A DNA stretch of 64,000 nucleotides from Paragordius varius (lineage: Eukaryota; Nematomorpha). This document shows, piece after piece, positions 10,981 through 22,500 of the stretch. A model generated the notes under the pieces. That model saw nothing but the letters and a program-made list of their open reading frames with translations, did no database searches and was not told where the DNA came from. Positions within the stretch are counted from its first letter, which is position 1; each line of letters opens with the position of its first letter. Location of the stretch: the NCBI GenBank assembly GCA_964247055.1, contig OZ176055.1, positions 3,782,001-3,846,000 of the forward strand, read 5' to 3'. A program made the position numbers and the translations under genes.

Positions 10981-13900
10981 TTACATTTGTTGAGTAGAAT
11001 TCCCATTCCAAGTGTTATTGTCAGATGAACTGTCTTCATCCGTTCGAGTTGTGTAAAGTGTATTAATTTTATTTCTTTTCTCATTAGCTAACTTTTTGCT
11101 TGCACCTTTTCGTTGTTTCAGACTGCTATTATTTCTATTATTACCATTATCTTTATTTCTATTTGAGTGTGAAATGTAAAAAATTGGTTGTAAAGAGTGA
11201 GGTATAATATATACGGTTTTAGTAAGTGAATGTTATTTTTGAATATTGCCAGATAACATTTATAATAATTAGCATAATTACAAGTTAAAATCAATTTATA
11301 ATTATGGACCAACTTCAAGCCAGTAATATATAACACATTAATAAAAATACAGTAAAATTTGAAATTATAACGAAATTTAAATAAAGACAATATTTTTTTT
11401 CGAAAGATAACGATATTATGTAACTCATCGCTTTGGATTGCAAATTAAGGAACAGAGATATAAAAATTGGTAACACAATCAATTTTCTAGTTTATAGAGT
11501 TCATATAGGAAAAATTAAGGTGTTAAAAAATATTTGTCTTTTTTAATATGTTCGGTTTGTAAAATTTCGATTCTTTACCGAGTTATCTAGCAATATCGAA
11601 TGAAAAACTAACAATTATTATTATATACACTATATATCCGAAAATTGGTGATATAAGAGAGCTTAATAACAAATTAGTAATGGTAAAAACAATTTTATGT
11701 AAAAAATCAAATATATATATTAAGTGTTAAAAGCTTACAAGTTGGTTGAATACGGTGCGTTTATAGAATTTGTGTCAGTATTCGTCCATTTTTCTAAATT
11801 TAAAATCAGTAATTAGAAGATTTTAGCTCAAATTACCTTTTCAGATTTAACAATTCAAAGATCCTACACTTTATATTTATTTTTTGTTTTGAATAGTCAA
11901 AATTATTTTAATTTAATATCAACTTAATTTTATATAAAAAATAGAATAAATATATTAATATATAAATAAAAAATTCTTTTTATGTTAAAAATCAGATATC
12001 ATATAAAATAGGAATTTAAGAGTACTATTTTCTCAAGTTATATTAAAAATTTTAGTTTGAAATTAAAAATGGTATGGTTAAGAACGGTAATTAGCTTAAG
12101 GGTTCGTTGAAAAAAAACGAATTCCTACCTAGAAAATACTAAAAAAGTAAAACTAGATAATATTGGAAAAAAAATTTAATTTAAATATCTAAACTTGTGT
12201 TAGATACGAGGTAATGAATGCAATAAATTTTTTCTTAAATTGAAATTGTTAATTATACTTAGTTTTTTTTACTATTTACATGTTTTTAAGTGACTTTCAC
12301 ATCAATTTTTTGCTGGTCAATGCGACAAAAATTTAAAAAAGGATGCAATTTACCTCTTAAAAATGTTTTCGTAGCATCTTGTAAAGGGGTATCCTTATGA
12401 CTTGATTTTGTTTGAGACGAACTGATATTGCTTGAAGAAGTATTAGCTATGGAACCATACAAATGGCTGATAAAAGACGTTAAAATGGTATATGCCGATT
12501 GCATGGGTAAAATTATAAAAGTATTTAACAGTGAAAAAGTGCTCAACGGTTGTAGATAACGCGATAGTGTGGTACAATAAGCCCATTTTGAATCACTCGT
12601 GGATTTTGAATAGGAACTAGTTGATTTTTTGTCCTAAATAAATATAAAATGCACCTTTGTTAGTTTTTGCTCAAATGTTGCCAGAGAGTATACTTACTGT
12701 AAAGAGCAATTGGATAAAAGTTGGTGCATAGCAAAAAAAATTTTTTGCCGCTTTTCGCGAATTTTTTTAAAATAAACAAATAAACCTAATATTTTATTAG
12801 GACACATCTTAGTAAAATTATAAAATTAATAAATCAATTACTTTAAATATTATATTTTTATAATATTTTTTAGAAATTATATGTATTTCGTTTATTAACA
12901 CCATTGATTGTTTGGTAAAGGGGTATTTATGGGTTTTTTGACACTTAGGTATACCACATATTATCCTTATTATTAACAATACGGGCCGCGAAGCCATTTG
13001 TGTTGGATTCCTCTGATTTAATTTTTCCTCTCTTTTTAAGTCAATAATTGTCATCGTCAATATGAAAAACTAGGGCAATAGAAGATGCACTTTACTCATA
13101 TTGTAATACTATTTGCACTTAAGAGGGTCTTTGAAAACTTCAAGTTAATCCTTAAACCTTTTAAATTTGGATTTAACCATAAATTTTGCATAAAATTTAT
13201 TTAATTAGGTTTTATCCTAATTTTCTTGATTTATTATATATTTATTTATTTAAATAATATATTTCTTTTGAAGAACAACTTTTAGTTTCAAACTAATTTA
13301 TTAAATTTAAATTGTAATTAACAACCCATAAAACTTATATATTTTTCAATTATCTTATTATTAAAATATTTAAGAACTTAATAAATATAGAATTGATTAA
13401 AAATGATAAAATAGTTAAATGATACGTGGTTTGATTGATAAAAATTAAAAACAAATTATGAAAGTTGAAAGACCAGTAAAGTGTTTAAGGACCAACTGGA
13501 AGTGTTTAAGGACAATCTTAAAGTGCAAATGGTATATGTTGATAAGAGAAATGTCTTTTAACAATGCAAAAAATTACCAAAACTATTATAAGGACGACAG
13601 AAGGTGCTAAATCTAATTCCCTTAGTGTTTGATTGCATGAAGGATCAAAAGAGCGCTTTGGAAACACCGAATGTATTTTAAAAGAATCTGTAATACCCCT
13701 TTCTTCCAATTGCTATAGAAAAAGAAATGACAAAAATATTAATACATGTATTAATTAGAAATTAATTATTAGTTGTTGTTACACTATGGTCTATGTTCCA
13801 TACCATTTGAATAATAGGGTTAAAAAATAGGTCATAATTATTTAATATTAACCAATATCAAATGGAATACTTTTTGAACATATCCAAAAAAATAATTATA

Positions 13901-15106
13901 ATAGGGAGCGCCGCTATCCAAAGAACTATATATCCTAATTTTTTTGAGAGATTCCCAAATAATAAATAGGACTTTGGCGTAAGATTTGCCAACAATATAA
14001 TATATATAACTATCTATTTCGCGTTCCAATTTTAGCGCATAACTGTTATATATTTCATTTATTTTAACAATATTCCAATCAATAAAAATTATCTTTCTTC
14101 AAAGAATTAACCAAAATATAAAATAAAAATTATAAAAACAACCTTTGCAATTAATGAAATAATATGAGTATGGCATTTGACTCTTTGGTGTATACGTAAC
14201 TCAATTAGCCCTCAAAATTCAATTTGGTTTTTGGGAAAACATAAAACTAGTTAATTTGTGATAAGTATATTTTTTTCTATTTTTATTTTAAGTTCAAGTT
14301 TTTTAATTTTCAGATTGGTAATTGCCCTAAAAACATTTATCATAGGTAATGACTGCAGAAATATAGTACACTTATATGATTATTAAGGATGTTATAAGGG
14401 TGAGAGCGCATACAATGCAATCACAAAAGACTTTTTTCGATGTATTTAAATATTAATCCATACCTGTTTAACATCTGAATATAGCGATCTAAATTGAACA
14501 TTACTATCATAACTTCGAGTAAAGTTCAACGAATCGCCAATTTTGTACAAAACTTTACAATGTCTTAAACTATATAATTAGAAAATTGATACTCAATTTT
14601 CGGCTGTGTTATTTTTTGTTCTTGCAACTTTGCATTTTTTAAGTTAAGCTCATTTATTTTTTTCTGCTTATCCGCTAGCCATTTTGAATCTTGATCTTTA
14701 CGTAGTGTTGAAATATCGGAGGTAATTAATTTTTCTTCACTCAAGACTGGTTTACCAAAAATTTGACTAACTTTCTCAATTATTTCTATTAGACTAAAGT
14801 TTCCCCCAATTAATTCTTTCGCTTCACCATTTGAATCAATAATGTATAAACATGGAACTTTGAGAACTGGATATATTTGTGAGAATTGTTTAGATTCTTT
14901 AGTGTCTTTGTTTAACTTGAGAGCAACGGATTTATCATTTATAATTTGTTGCACAGGTTTAGATTCTATATTTTGGATAAAGTTTTTGGATTCTAGACTA
15001 TTATCTAGAAATAATAACGAATTAAACCAAATAGTAGCACGACTAAAAACTTCTTTTCTGACTTTGCTACTGCAATAGCTTCTGGAATGGTATCTTTAAA
15101 CCACAT
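10981..15106 (-). CDS. UBXN4: UBX domain protein 4 (erasin), six exons
   Basis: UBXN4 is an ER-anchored p97/VCP adaptor in ER-associated degradation. Exons, minus: 15106-15028, 15004-14593, 14569-14464, 13712-13578, 12633-12354, 11150-10981. All phases agree, giving ~393 residues (human ~508). The N-terminus MWFKDTIPEAIAVAK and the FSQIYPVLKVPCLYIID segment match the thioredoxin-like domain. The UBX domain starts at CKVLYKIGD and includes VFPKRSF, so the p97-binding FPR loop reads FPK, and it ends LRELDLAPSVV. A hydrophobic stretch (LLNTFIILPMQSAYTILTSF) is the membrane segment. The last residues, NNTWNGNSTQQM, match the human C-terminus as I remember it, which fixes the last exon. Introns 1 and 2 are each 23 nt. 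The final acceptor (AAAG/ATAATGG) is weak. It shares a promoter region with RBM7. Confidence 0.92.
14570..14592 (-). other. 23-nt intron 2 of UBXN4
   Basis: Begins gtatcaattt and ends ttatatag on the minus strand. Removal joins the pre-UBX linker (TQPKI) to DLRHCKVLYKIGD, the first strand of the UBX domain, in phase. Without it the frame ends at 14565, before the UBX domain. Confidence 0.8.
15005..15027 (-). other. 23-nt intron 1 of UBXN4
   Basis: On the minus strand it begins gtttaattcg and ends atttctag. Unspliced, the frame hits a stop. Removal joins KKFLVVLLF to DNSLESKNF, which aligns with the human thioredoxin-like strand. Confidence 0.75.
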
Positions 15107-15156
15107 GAAATATTTTATTACATAATTTTCACTTTCTTATGGTCGGATAGAAGCAA
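15107..15156. promoter_or_regulatory. 50-bp bidirectional promoter/5' leader between UBXN4 and RBM7
   Basis: The two start codons are divergent and only 50 nt apart, so both 5' leaders and at least part of the core promoters must fit here or overlap the coding exons. The segment is AT-rich and has no TATA box that I would defend. Confidence 0.6.
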
Positions 15157-16355
15157 ATGGATTTGGATAAGACGCTTTACTGTGGTAACATTTCGGAAGA
15201 AACAACAGAAGAATTGCTTTATGAACTCTTTTTACAGGTATTATAAAAACTTGTTAAATAATAATTTTTATTGATAGTGAGTTAGGTTTATTTCATTAGT
15301 CAGCCCTTTTGTATAAAAATATATTGGTTATAAATATTTACAATTTATTGGTTGATATTGGTGATTTTTATATTATTAACTTAATGCTGTTATATTTTTA
15401 ATTTAAATGGCAACCGGCATTTAATTTTAATGCAAAATTCTTTATTTATATTATGCATATTTTTTATTTTCTAAATAATGTTCTTATAATTTTTTTATCC
15501 TATTGAAAAGTTTTAATAAACATTCTCATTTAAATAATGTCTATTTATTTTTAGGCTGGGCCTTTGAAAGACGTTAAAATTGTTCGGGACAAGGATGGAA
15601 TAAGGAAAAGTTTTGCATTTATCACCTTTTATCACAGTATTTCTGTGCCTTATAGCATTGATCTCATGAATGGAATTCGGTTATGTGGATCCGCACTCGA
15701 CCTTAAATTTAGGAATGGTTCAACTCACGAAAAAGACGAAACGTACATAAGTAAACTAATACAGCATTCTTCGTTAGATCCTATTGCAATTATGCGGTTA
15801 AAGGCATTAAAGTATCAAAACATCTTTGATAAACTTTTTTATAAAGAGTATCCTAATAATGATCATGAGAAATCTATCGTAAAAAATGACTCTCATTCAT
15901 CACCTAGCAAACGTGATAATACCAATATTAAAACATATCAAAATGCTACAATATTTCATTCTTTACCTTCAAACTTTAATCATAACACTGCTGTGCCAAC
16001 CTGTTCCAATATTTATAATCCAAAAAATAATTTGGATTATTTTACACCTCAGTCATATCATTCATATCAGTCACCTTATATTGGCTCCCATAATAACAAT
16101 GGACACGCACAACCAATCCTTAGAGATTCGTATATGCAACATGATTATAGAGGATATGATAACAATATGAATAATCCTTACAGCAGAAATCCCCGTTCTC
16201 AAATGTATGTAGCACATCCCCCTTTAATGAGATCATCTAATAACAGAAATTTTTCTGATCCATCCTCAAATCGAAATACACACTATTCATCACTTAGGTC
16301 TAACAGAAATAATGGACATCACAAAGATGACGCCTACAAACGACGTTACAAATAA
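15157..16355 (+). CDS. RBM7: RNA-binding protein 7 (NEXT complex subunit)
   Basis: RBM7 binds nascent non-coding transcripts and, with ZCCHC8 and MTR4, hands them to the nuclear exosome. Exons 15157-15237 and 15555-16355 (phase 0; 317-nt intron) give 293 residues (human 266). The RRM occupies about residues 5-84. RNP2 is LYCGNI and RNP1 is KSFAFITF; the flanking text TEELLYELFLQAGP, VKIVRDKDG and SVPYSIDLMNGIRL is typical of RBM7/RBM11 and not of other RRM families. The C-terminal two thirds is low complexity (Asn, Ser, Tyr, His, Arg), ending in a basic KRRYK tail, as in vertebrate RBM7. The start is set by the short N-terminus before RNP2. Divergent from UBXN4. Confidence 0.93.
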
Positions 16356-16540
16356 TTTAAATTAAATTATAAATACACATAATATGCGCAAAATATGTTA
16401 TTTGTTTCGGTTAAATAGTACAGGGATAAATATGAAAATATCAGTATAATAATGAATATGTTCTTAAAAATATATCTGAAATGTAATAATGAATCGTATA
16501 AGTAGCATGAAATTATTTAGTGTTTTTAAAAGTAAACTTT

Positions 16541-16741
16541 TTAGTGTTTTCGGTGGTGATCATATCGGTTTCTATCTCTATAAATATAAGGGTCGCGATC
16601 ATTTTCATAATAAGAATATCTTTCTTTATACGGACCAATACATGGGCAACATCTTTCCCTATGATGCCTTTTATCCCTGGTCGATATTTGATGTATAAAA
16701 GTTGTAATTAATATGATATAGAAAAATATTTTAAAATTCAT
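16541..16741 (-). CDS. Small candidate secreted protein (66 residues)
   Basis: Not recognised. The minus frame starts MNFKIFFYIILITTFIHQIS, which has signal-peptide form (Lys, then a hydrophobic core), followed by a charged His/Arg-rich part with one CCPC motif and many Tyr/Asp/Arg. It lies 3' to 3' with RBM7, about 185 bp beyond the RBM7 stop. A 69-codon overlapping frame on the plus strand is equally open, and AT-rich DNA makes chance hydrophobic starts common. Evidence is therefore weak. Confidence 0.3.
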   Translation of the reverse strand: MNFKIFFYIILITTFIHQISTRDKRHHRERCCPCIGPYKERYSYYENDRDPYIYRDRNRYDHHRKH

Positions 16742-16903
16742 AATATTATAAAAAATATGTCAAATGAAGTTTATAACAATATATATAACTATTTTAAGAA
16801 AAAAACGTGACAGGATTAAAATAAGATATTGCGAATTGCCAAAAAAACGTTTTATGTAATCATGTGTCCCTATTCTCTTTACCATTTGGCATTTGGCCCT
16901 ATA

Positions 16904-17485
16904 AGAGAGACAACAAATATTGACTTTAACAGCCATTCTTGCAAATAGTAAATTTATTTCTTTAAAGTACATAGATAGTATATTTGAAAAAAATTGGTCT
17001 AATACCTATATTAAGGTTTATGGATAATTTTTGGCGATTTAACATTAAACTCGAAAAAATTAAAAGAATTACATATAGAGCCATGTATTTTATATAATTT
17101 AAAAGATCTCAAAAAACTATCTTTCGAATGGTAGTAAGTCAAAAATTATCTCAAACAAACTAATTTAAAAATCATATAAATTATTTTAATATAAATATTA
17201 GGGTTTCATTAGTATAAAACGAAAAAAATCTTTAAAAAAAGTTTTTAGTGTGCTTTTTTATCTTAAGATTATAAACCTCCTAAAGAAAATAAATTAATAT
17301 TAATGAGATGGGGTTTCAAAAAACGAAAAACTTAAAAGCGGCAGTTGTAAATGACATAAAAGCAATAAATGTTTTAGCCAAAAAAAACTTTTTTGTGTTA
17401 TTTTTTTGGGCATTCATTGCAATCTTCACAAAGTTTGAGTTATTTTCATCCTATATTTTAAAAAAATATATTAATTAAGAAAAAC
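16904..17485 (+). repeat. Dispersed repeat, copy 1
   Basis: Aligns in the same orientation with 26398-27130. Shared landmarks in order: GACAACAAAT, AAAGTACATA(A/G)ATAGTATAT, GAAAAAAATTGG, TGGATAATTTTTGG, CTAAATAAAATTAATTAATAT-like text, and AATTAAGA(A/T)AAACGCT. There is no coding capacity and no clear terminal repeats, so the class is unknown. Confidence 0.65.
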
Positions 17486-17989
17486 GCTTTTGCTTCGGGC
17501 GTTTGTCGTTTCACCGTTATTCAGTCAAAAGCAACATTTTTTCAAGCTAAAGCATTAATAAATGTTGTTTGAAATAGTATTGCTTTTACTGAAATGGAAG
17601 TAGCTTATTATATATTTTAGTAATATTTTTTGGAATTTAACAAATTGTGTGCAAACATATGAGCAGTTACTACAAAAGGGATAATTTTCGTGCACGTAAG
17701 GGCCACAACAAAGCATTATGATGATACTGATATATTTTTTTCTCAGATATTTCTCAAATATATATTTTTGCATCCCTCGATTCAAACAAAAAATCCGGCG
17801 GAACTGGAAATGTAACCAAAAATGGTTTTAAAAAGCATTGGATAACCGATTCAATAAACAATATAATTAACCGAGGAGAAAAACAAAATCCGCCCGAAAG
17901 ATGTATATGCTTGACTTATAAATAACAATACATCCAAAAAAATTAGCATTATAACAAAAAACGATGTGCGTGTTTATTAAAAACTACCA
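17486..17989. other. Spacer, no gene seen
   Basis: AT-rich sequence between the dispersed repeat and the Penelope-like fragment. It contains no recognisable feature. Confidence 0.4.
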
Positions 17990-18330
17990 AAGAATTTATT
18001 GTTTAAGACCTCCCCGAGAACCCTAAAACAATTGTACCGTCTACTACAAGAAATGTAATGATTGTCCTGCGCACTATATTGGACAATTCAAACGCCCTTT
18101 AATTATTAGAGAAAAAGAGCACAATAGAAAAGGTTCAGCCGTCTACGACCATTGCAAACAGGCCACACCTTCGCCCCAGTATCCATTGTAGCACAAGCCG
18201 ATAAATTTAAGCGACAAGTTGATTTTGGAGGCTTGTTTCCATTTAAATAGTATACACCTTATCATCAAAAGAGAAGGTCACTTAAGACTTCATATAAGGA
18301 ACAGATTAGTTAAAAATATTTACCACTCCA
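17990..18330 (+). mobile_element. Penelope-like element remnant (GIY-YIG endonuclease region)
   Basis: Plus-strand text includes CNDCPAHYIGQ, IREKEHNRKGSAVYDHC and LILEACFHLN. This is the cysteine-bearing linker followed by the GIY-YIG-type nuclease signature (HYIGQ..R...R..EH) found at the C-terminus of Penelope-like retroelements. Only this end survives. It is broken and looks old. Confidence 0.65.
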
Positions 18331-19512
18331 AGATAAAACCAATAGAGAAACCACATGGACATCACAATTTAAATTTTTTGTTTTTATCATAATTAATAAT
18401 TATATTTTTCAAATTTTGTTTTAATTATTTTATTTTATTATTTTTCTTTTGTTTTTAGTTAATCCATTGAAAATGATACTATCATGTATCGAAAATTTTG
18501 GATATATCAATTTAATAAATTAATATTTTAACATCAAAGATTCGCTCTCTTTGACAACGTTAACAAAGATGATTATATAAATAATTTATTATATAATTGC
18601 GTTTATCATGTCCTACTGTCGTCTTCTGTCCAATTTGTCTTATATATATATAATATGTTAATTTAAATTAAATAATTATATATTTAATTACAAATTGTAT
18701 ATATAAATTAATAGTAAGGTGTAGCATTGTTAATCTGGTGTTTTAATGAAAGCGTGTATATCATATGGTGGATTATATTGAGCAAAAAAAATACATTTTT
18801 ATAGGGGAACATGTGTGGTGTATTAATTTGTAAATATATTATAATTCTAATGTTATATCTTATTATAAATATTGTATTAATTTTTGATAATAAAGTGTTC
18901 ATGTTTTCAAAAATTATGATTCTGTAATAATTAAATTTGCTAATTTTTGAAACTTATTTCAAGGAAATAAATATCATGTTTGATTCTATTTCAAAATATA
19001 TTTAAGCTTATAGAATGCGCATTATTTTGTTTTTTAGAAGAAATAATCATTTATTTTGTTGGACTTTTATTACAGTGATTATAATTTAAAGTATATTATA
19101 ATCTACTGATGACAAGTAATTTGCGAATGTATGAAAAATTTAATGTGTAGAATCCCCTGTTTTTGGTGTATTCTGCCATCAAATTAAGGTATAATTTTCA
19201 ATTTTTTCTAAAACTACCATTTTTTCAAATATTTCAATTTTAATACTTATTTTAAGGTTTTATTTGTTGTATTACAATACTAATTTGTACCATTCTTAAT
19301 TACAATTTTTCAATCAAACATTATATGGTAGTATGTCTGCGATAGTACATGCATGATTCATATGGAATATATATAAATACATTTTTTCAATATATATCCA
19401 AAAAAGTATATATATATCTCACTATACATAGATCTTTAAATATGCATATTATAATTTAATTAATATGATATTATTTAATATTTTAACGTCAAAAATTATT
19501 TCAAAATTATAT
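18331..19512. other. Spacer 3' of the AFF gene, no gene seen
   Basis: AT-rich, with short TA tracts (for example near 18640 and 19400) and no frame worth reporting. The AFF polyadenylation region should lie just below 19513. Confidence 0.4.
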
Positions 19513-22500
19513 TTATGTTTTATTGCATAATAAAAGTTCTTGGTATATTGTGTGATTGGGTACTTTATATATCAGCTGATTATAGAGGGCGTTCTTAATT
19601 TTTAATGCAATCTCCCATGCCGTATTTTGAAAATTTTGATTATTTTCAAAAAAATTAAAATCATCTTCATTAATTTTTTTGGCGGAAGAATTTTCCAAAA
19701 CATTGTGGGAAACATTTGAGGCTTGATTTTGAAATGTTAATAAATTTTCTAAAAGTAAAAAAAATCACAAATATAAAAAAATAGAAAGTTTAGATGTAAA
19801 TACAAATAGTCATTCAATATTATATATCGATGTGTAATCATACAGTAATAATTGACATTATGCAGAGGACAATATTTAGAAGCCTATACAATCATATTTT
19901 TTTTCAAAACACTGTGGAGGCTTTTAAACCGTAATTTTTGTTAGGTAAAACTTTCATTGTTTAAATATGTATATCTGTAACACAATCAATAAAACATTTA
20001 ATTGACAATTACTATTAATCTTCCATTAATAAGAAAAAATCTTGTTTTTAAAAGTTTAGCAGGGTTGTCTATTAAAGAAAAATTTATCTTTTAGCCTTGA
20101 CGTTTTGTCATCTGATTTATTTTTCAGTGTAATTAGATAGTACATATGCGACAAACAACTGATTGGTTTACATACGTTTTTAAATTCTTAAACACGAAAA
20201 AAATGCAAAAAAGTTACAAAAGCTGAATAGTGATCGCAAGTTAACACGACTTTTAATTATTATATGCAAAATAAACACAATAAGAAAGCGACAAAGAGCT
20301 GATTATGATTTATCAGGGATAAAAAATAGATCTCACTTTTTAAATCTTGAACTATCTGCTTGAAGGAATGATGGGAGCTTAAATGTTGCATGGTTTTAAC
20401 ATATGTTTCCATATTTTGTTGCAAAACATTTGGCGTTGCCATGGTAACGGCACTAAAATCAGCTGCTCTGGATAGCTGTGTTTTAGCTTCTGTGATATTT
20501 TTATTTATGATATTATTTGAGGAGTTTTGATGAAAATTATTGTTTGTTAAATGTTTGGGATATTCTGGGAATGGGGTAAAGAGCTAAAATTGTTAATATC
20601 GAAAATTAATGAAAAAAATTATTTAAAAAATATATAAAATAAAATAATAACATTTACAAAATAAAACAATTTTAAATTTAAAATATTTATAATGTTATAC
20701 TACCTTAATCATATTTAATAAATTGGAATTTTTCGGAAAACCATCAGGTGATTGCGTGAATGAAGCAAACATTTTATGAATTTCACATACTTCTTTAAGA
20801 CGATTCTTCCATATTTTGTAATGTAGAAATGATTGAATTTCAAAACTAATTTTTAATAAATAAATAAATATACTAAATATTAAAAATAATAAAAAATTAT
20901 TATATAATTATATTATTTTTAAAAAAATATAATTTTTATAACAACAATGTTAAATCATAATTTTATAAAAATTAAAAAATAATTTTTAAAATTTTAATTA
21001 AATTTATAAAATATTATATCATATATATATATATATATATATAATCAAATACTTTAATTAAACTATCAATAACATATAAATTTAATATTTTTTTAATTTC
21101 TCTTACCATATGATATAAAGGCAAAAATATTGAGTAATTTCTTCTTTGCTATTTTTAATATTGGAAGGCGGCGATTTTTCAATTCTTTCTTGAATATGTC
21201 TAAAGAATATTTAATTAACATATAACATATACCATATACTTATTAATACTTAATTAATGAAAAAAGCAAATAATAATTTATGAAGATATGCTGTAATAAA
21301 TTATATATTTAAAATTAAAGATGTTTTTCAAAAAATATTATTATGTAAATTTATGAACAAAAATATTTATTTAAATATTAGAGTTCTTCGAAATATTCAT
21401 CATATATATGATACAAAAAATAAATAAACTAAAAATTGAAAATACGCTTACAAAATATGTTTAAAAATTATTCTATTTAATAATAAAAAATAATTTTTTA
21501 TCAAATAAGCTTATTTTGTTGTAAAAGTAAATAATATATTTAAATATCAGTAAAATGATTACAAATATTTATCTTATAAAATTATTTTTAAAGAATTTTT
21601 TTTAATAAATATTATATTTATTAAAAACTTCAACTTTTTTGAAAAATTATTAAAATATATACAAATAACTTTTTTATTACATTTTAGGACAAATATATCT
21701 TAATTTACGGTAAAAACCAAAATATTAATACATTTAATAATTATATATCTAAATTATTACTAAATATATTGAATAGAAAAAATTTTTTTTATATAATATT
21801 AAATTTAATAAATTAAAGATTAATTTTTGAAAAAATAATATATTATACAGGCATAATTTTAACGTATCAGAATAGATTGTGAGGGCACGTGAATCATCTC
21901 CAACGTGATGTTCCATAAAATCAGCTGATAGAATAAAATATGTAATGGCGTCTATATATATAAGGGTTCGTTTTGTGCGGCAAATCTGTATGAAATAAAT
22001 ATTAATTAAATAATTAAATTATATATATGTATAAATTTAAAATTATAAATTTTCATAAAATAATATATGATTGAATATAAAATATATTTTTATTTAAATT
22101 TTGAAAATATAAAGATTAATAAATAAATTAAATATAATTTTATAATATTATACTTATTATTTGAAAAATATTAATATTTATCATATAAATAAAAATTAAT
22201 ATATTAGAAATTTAAATTTTTTAGATAATAAAAATTTAAAAATTATCAATTAAAATCAGAGATGAAAATTACATAATATATATATATATATATATATGTA
22301 ATGATTTATGGCCAACAAAGTCCTATTGCCACCTCCCCGTGGTGTTGGCCGGGGCATAAAAATGCGCTGACTGCAAAGGCCAGTTTCTTATAATCTTTAA
22401 AATCATTAATTGTACACAACGGCATGTGTTACGTAAAAAATCGCCTCAGATCGCGAAGTAAAATATTATGAAAATGAATTACTTCCGGAGTCCCGCCCAT

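Noticed and set aside
16489-16711. Plus-strand frames near 16.5-16.7 kb
   Set aside because: They overlap the minus signal-peptide ORF, have no splice links to RBM7 and look like AT-rich chance frames.
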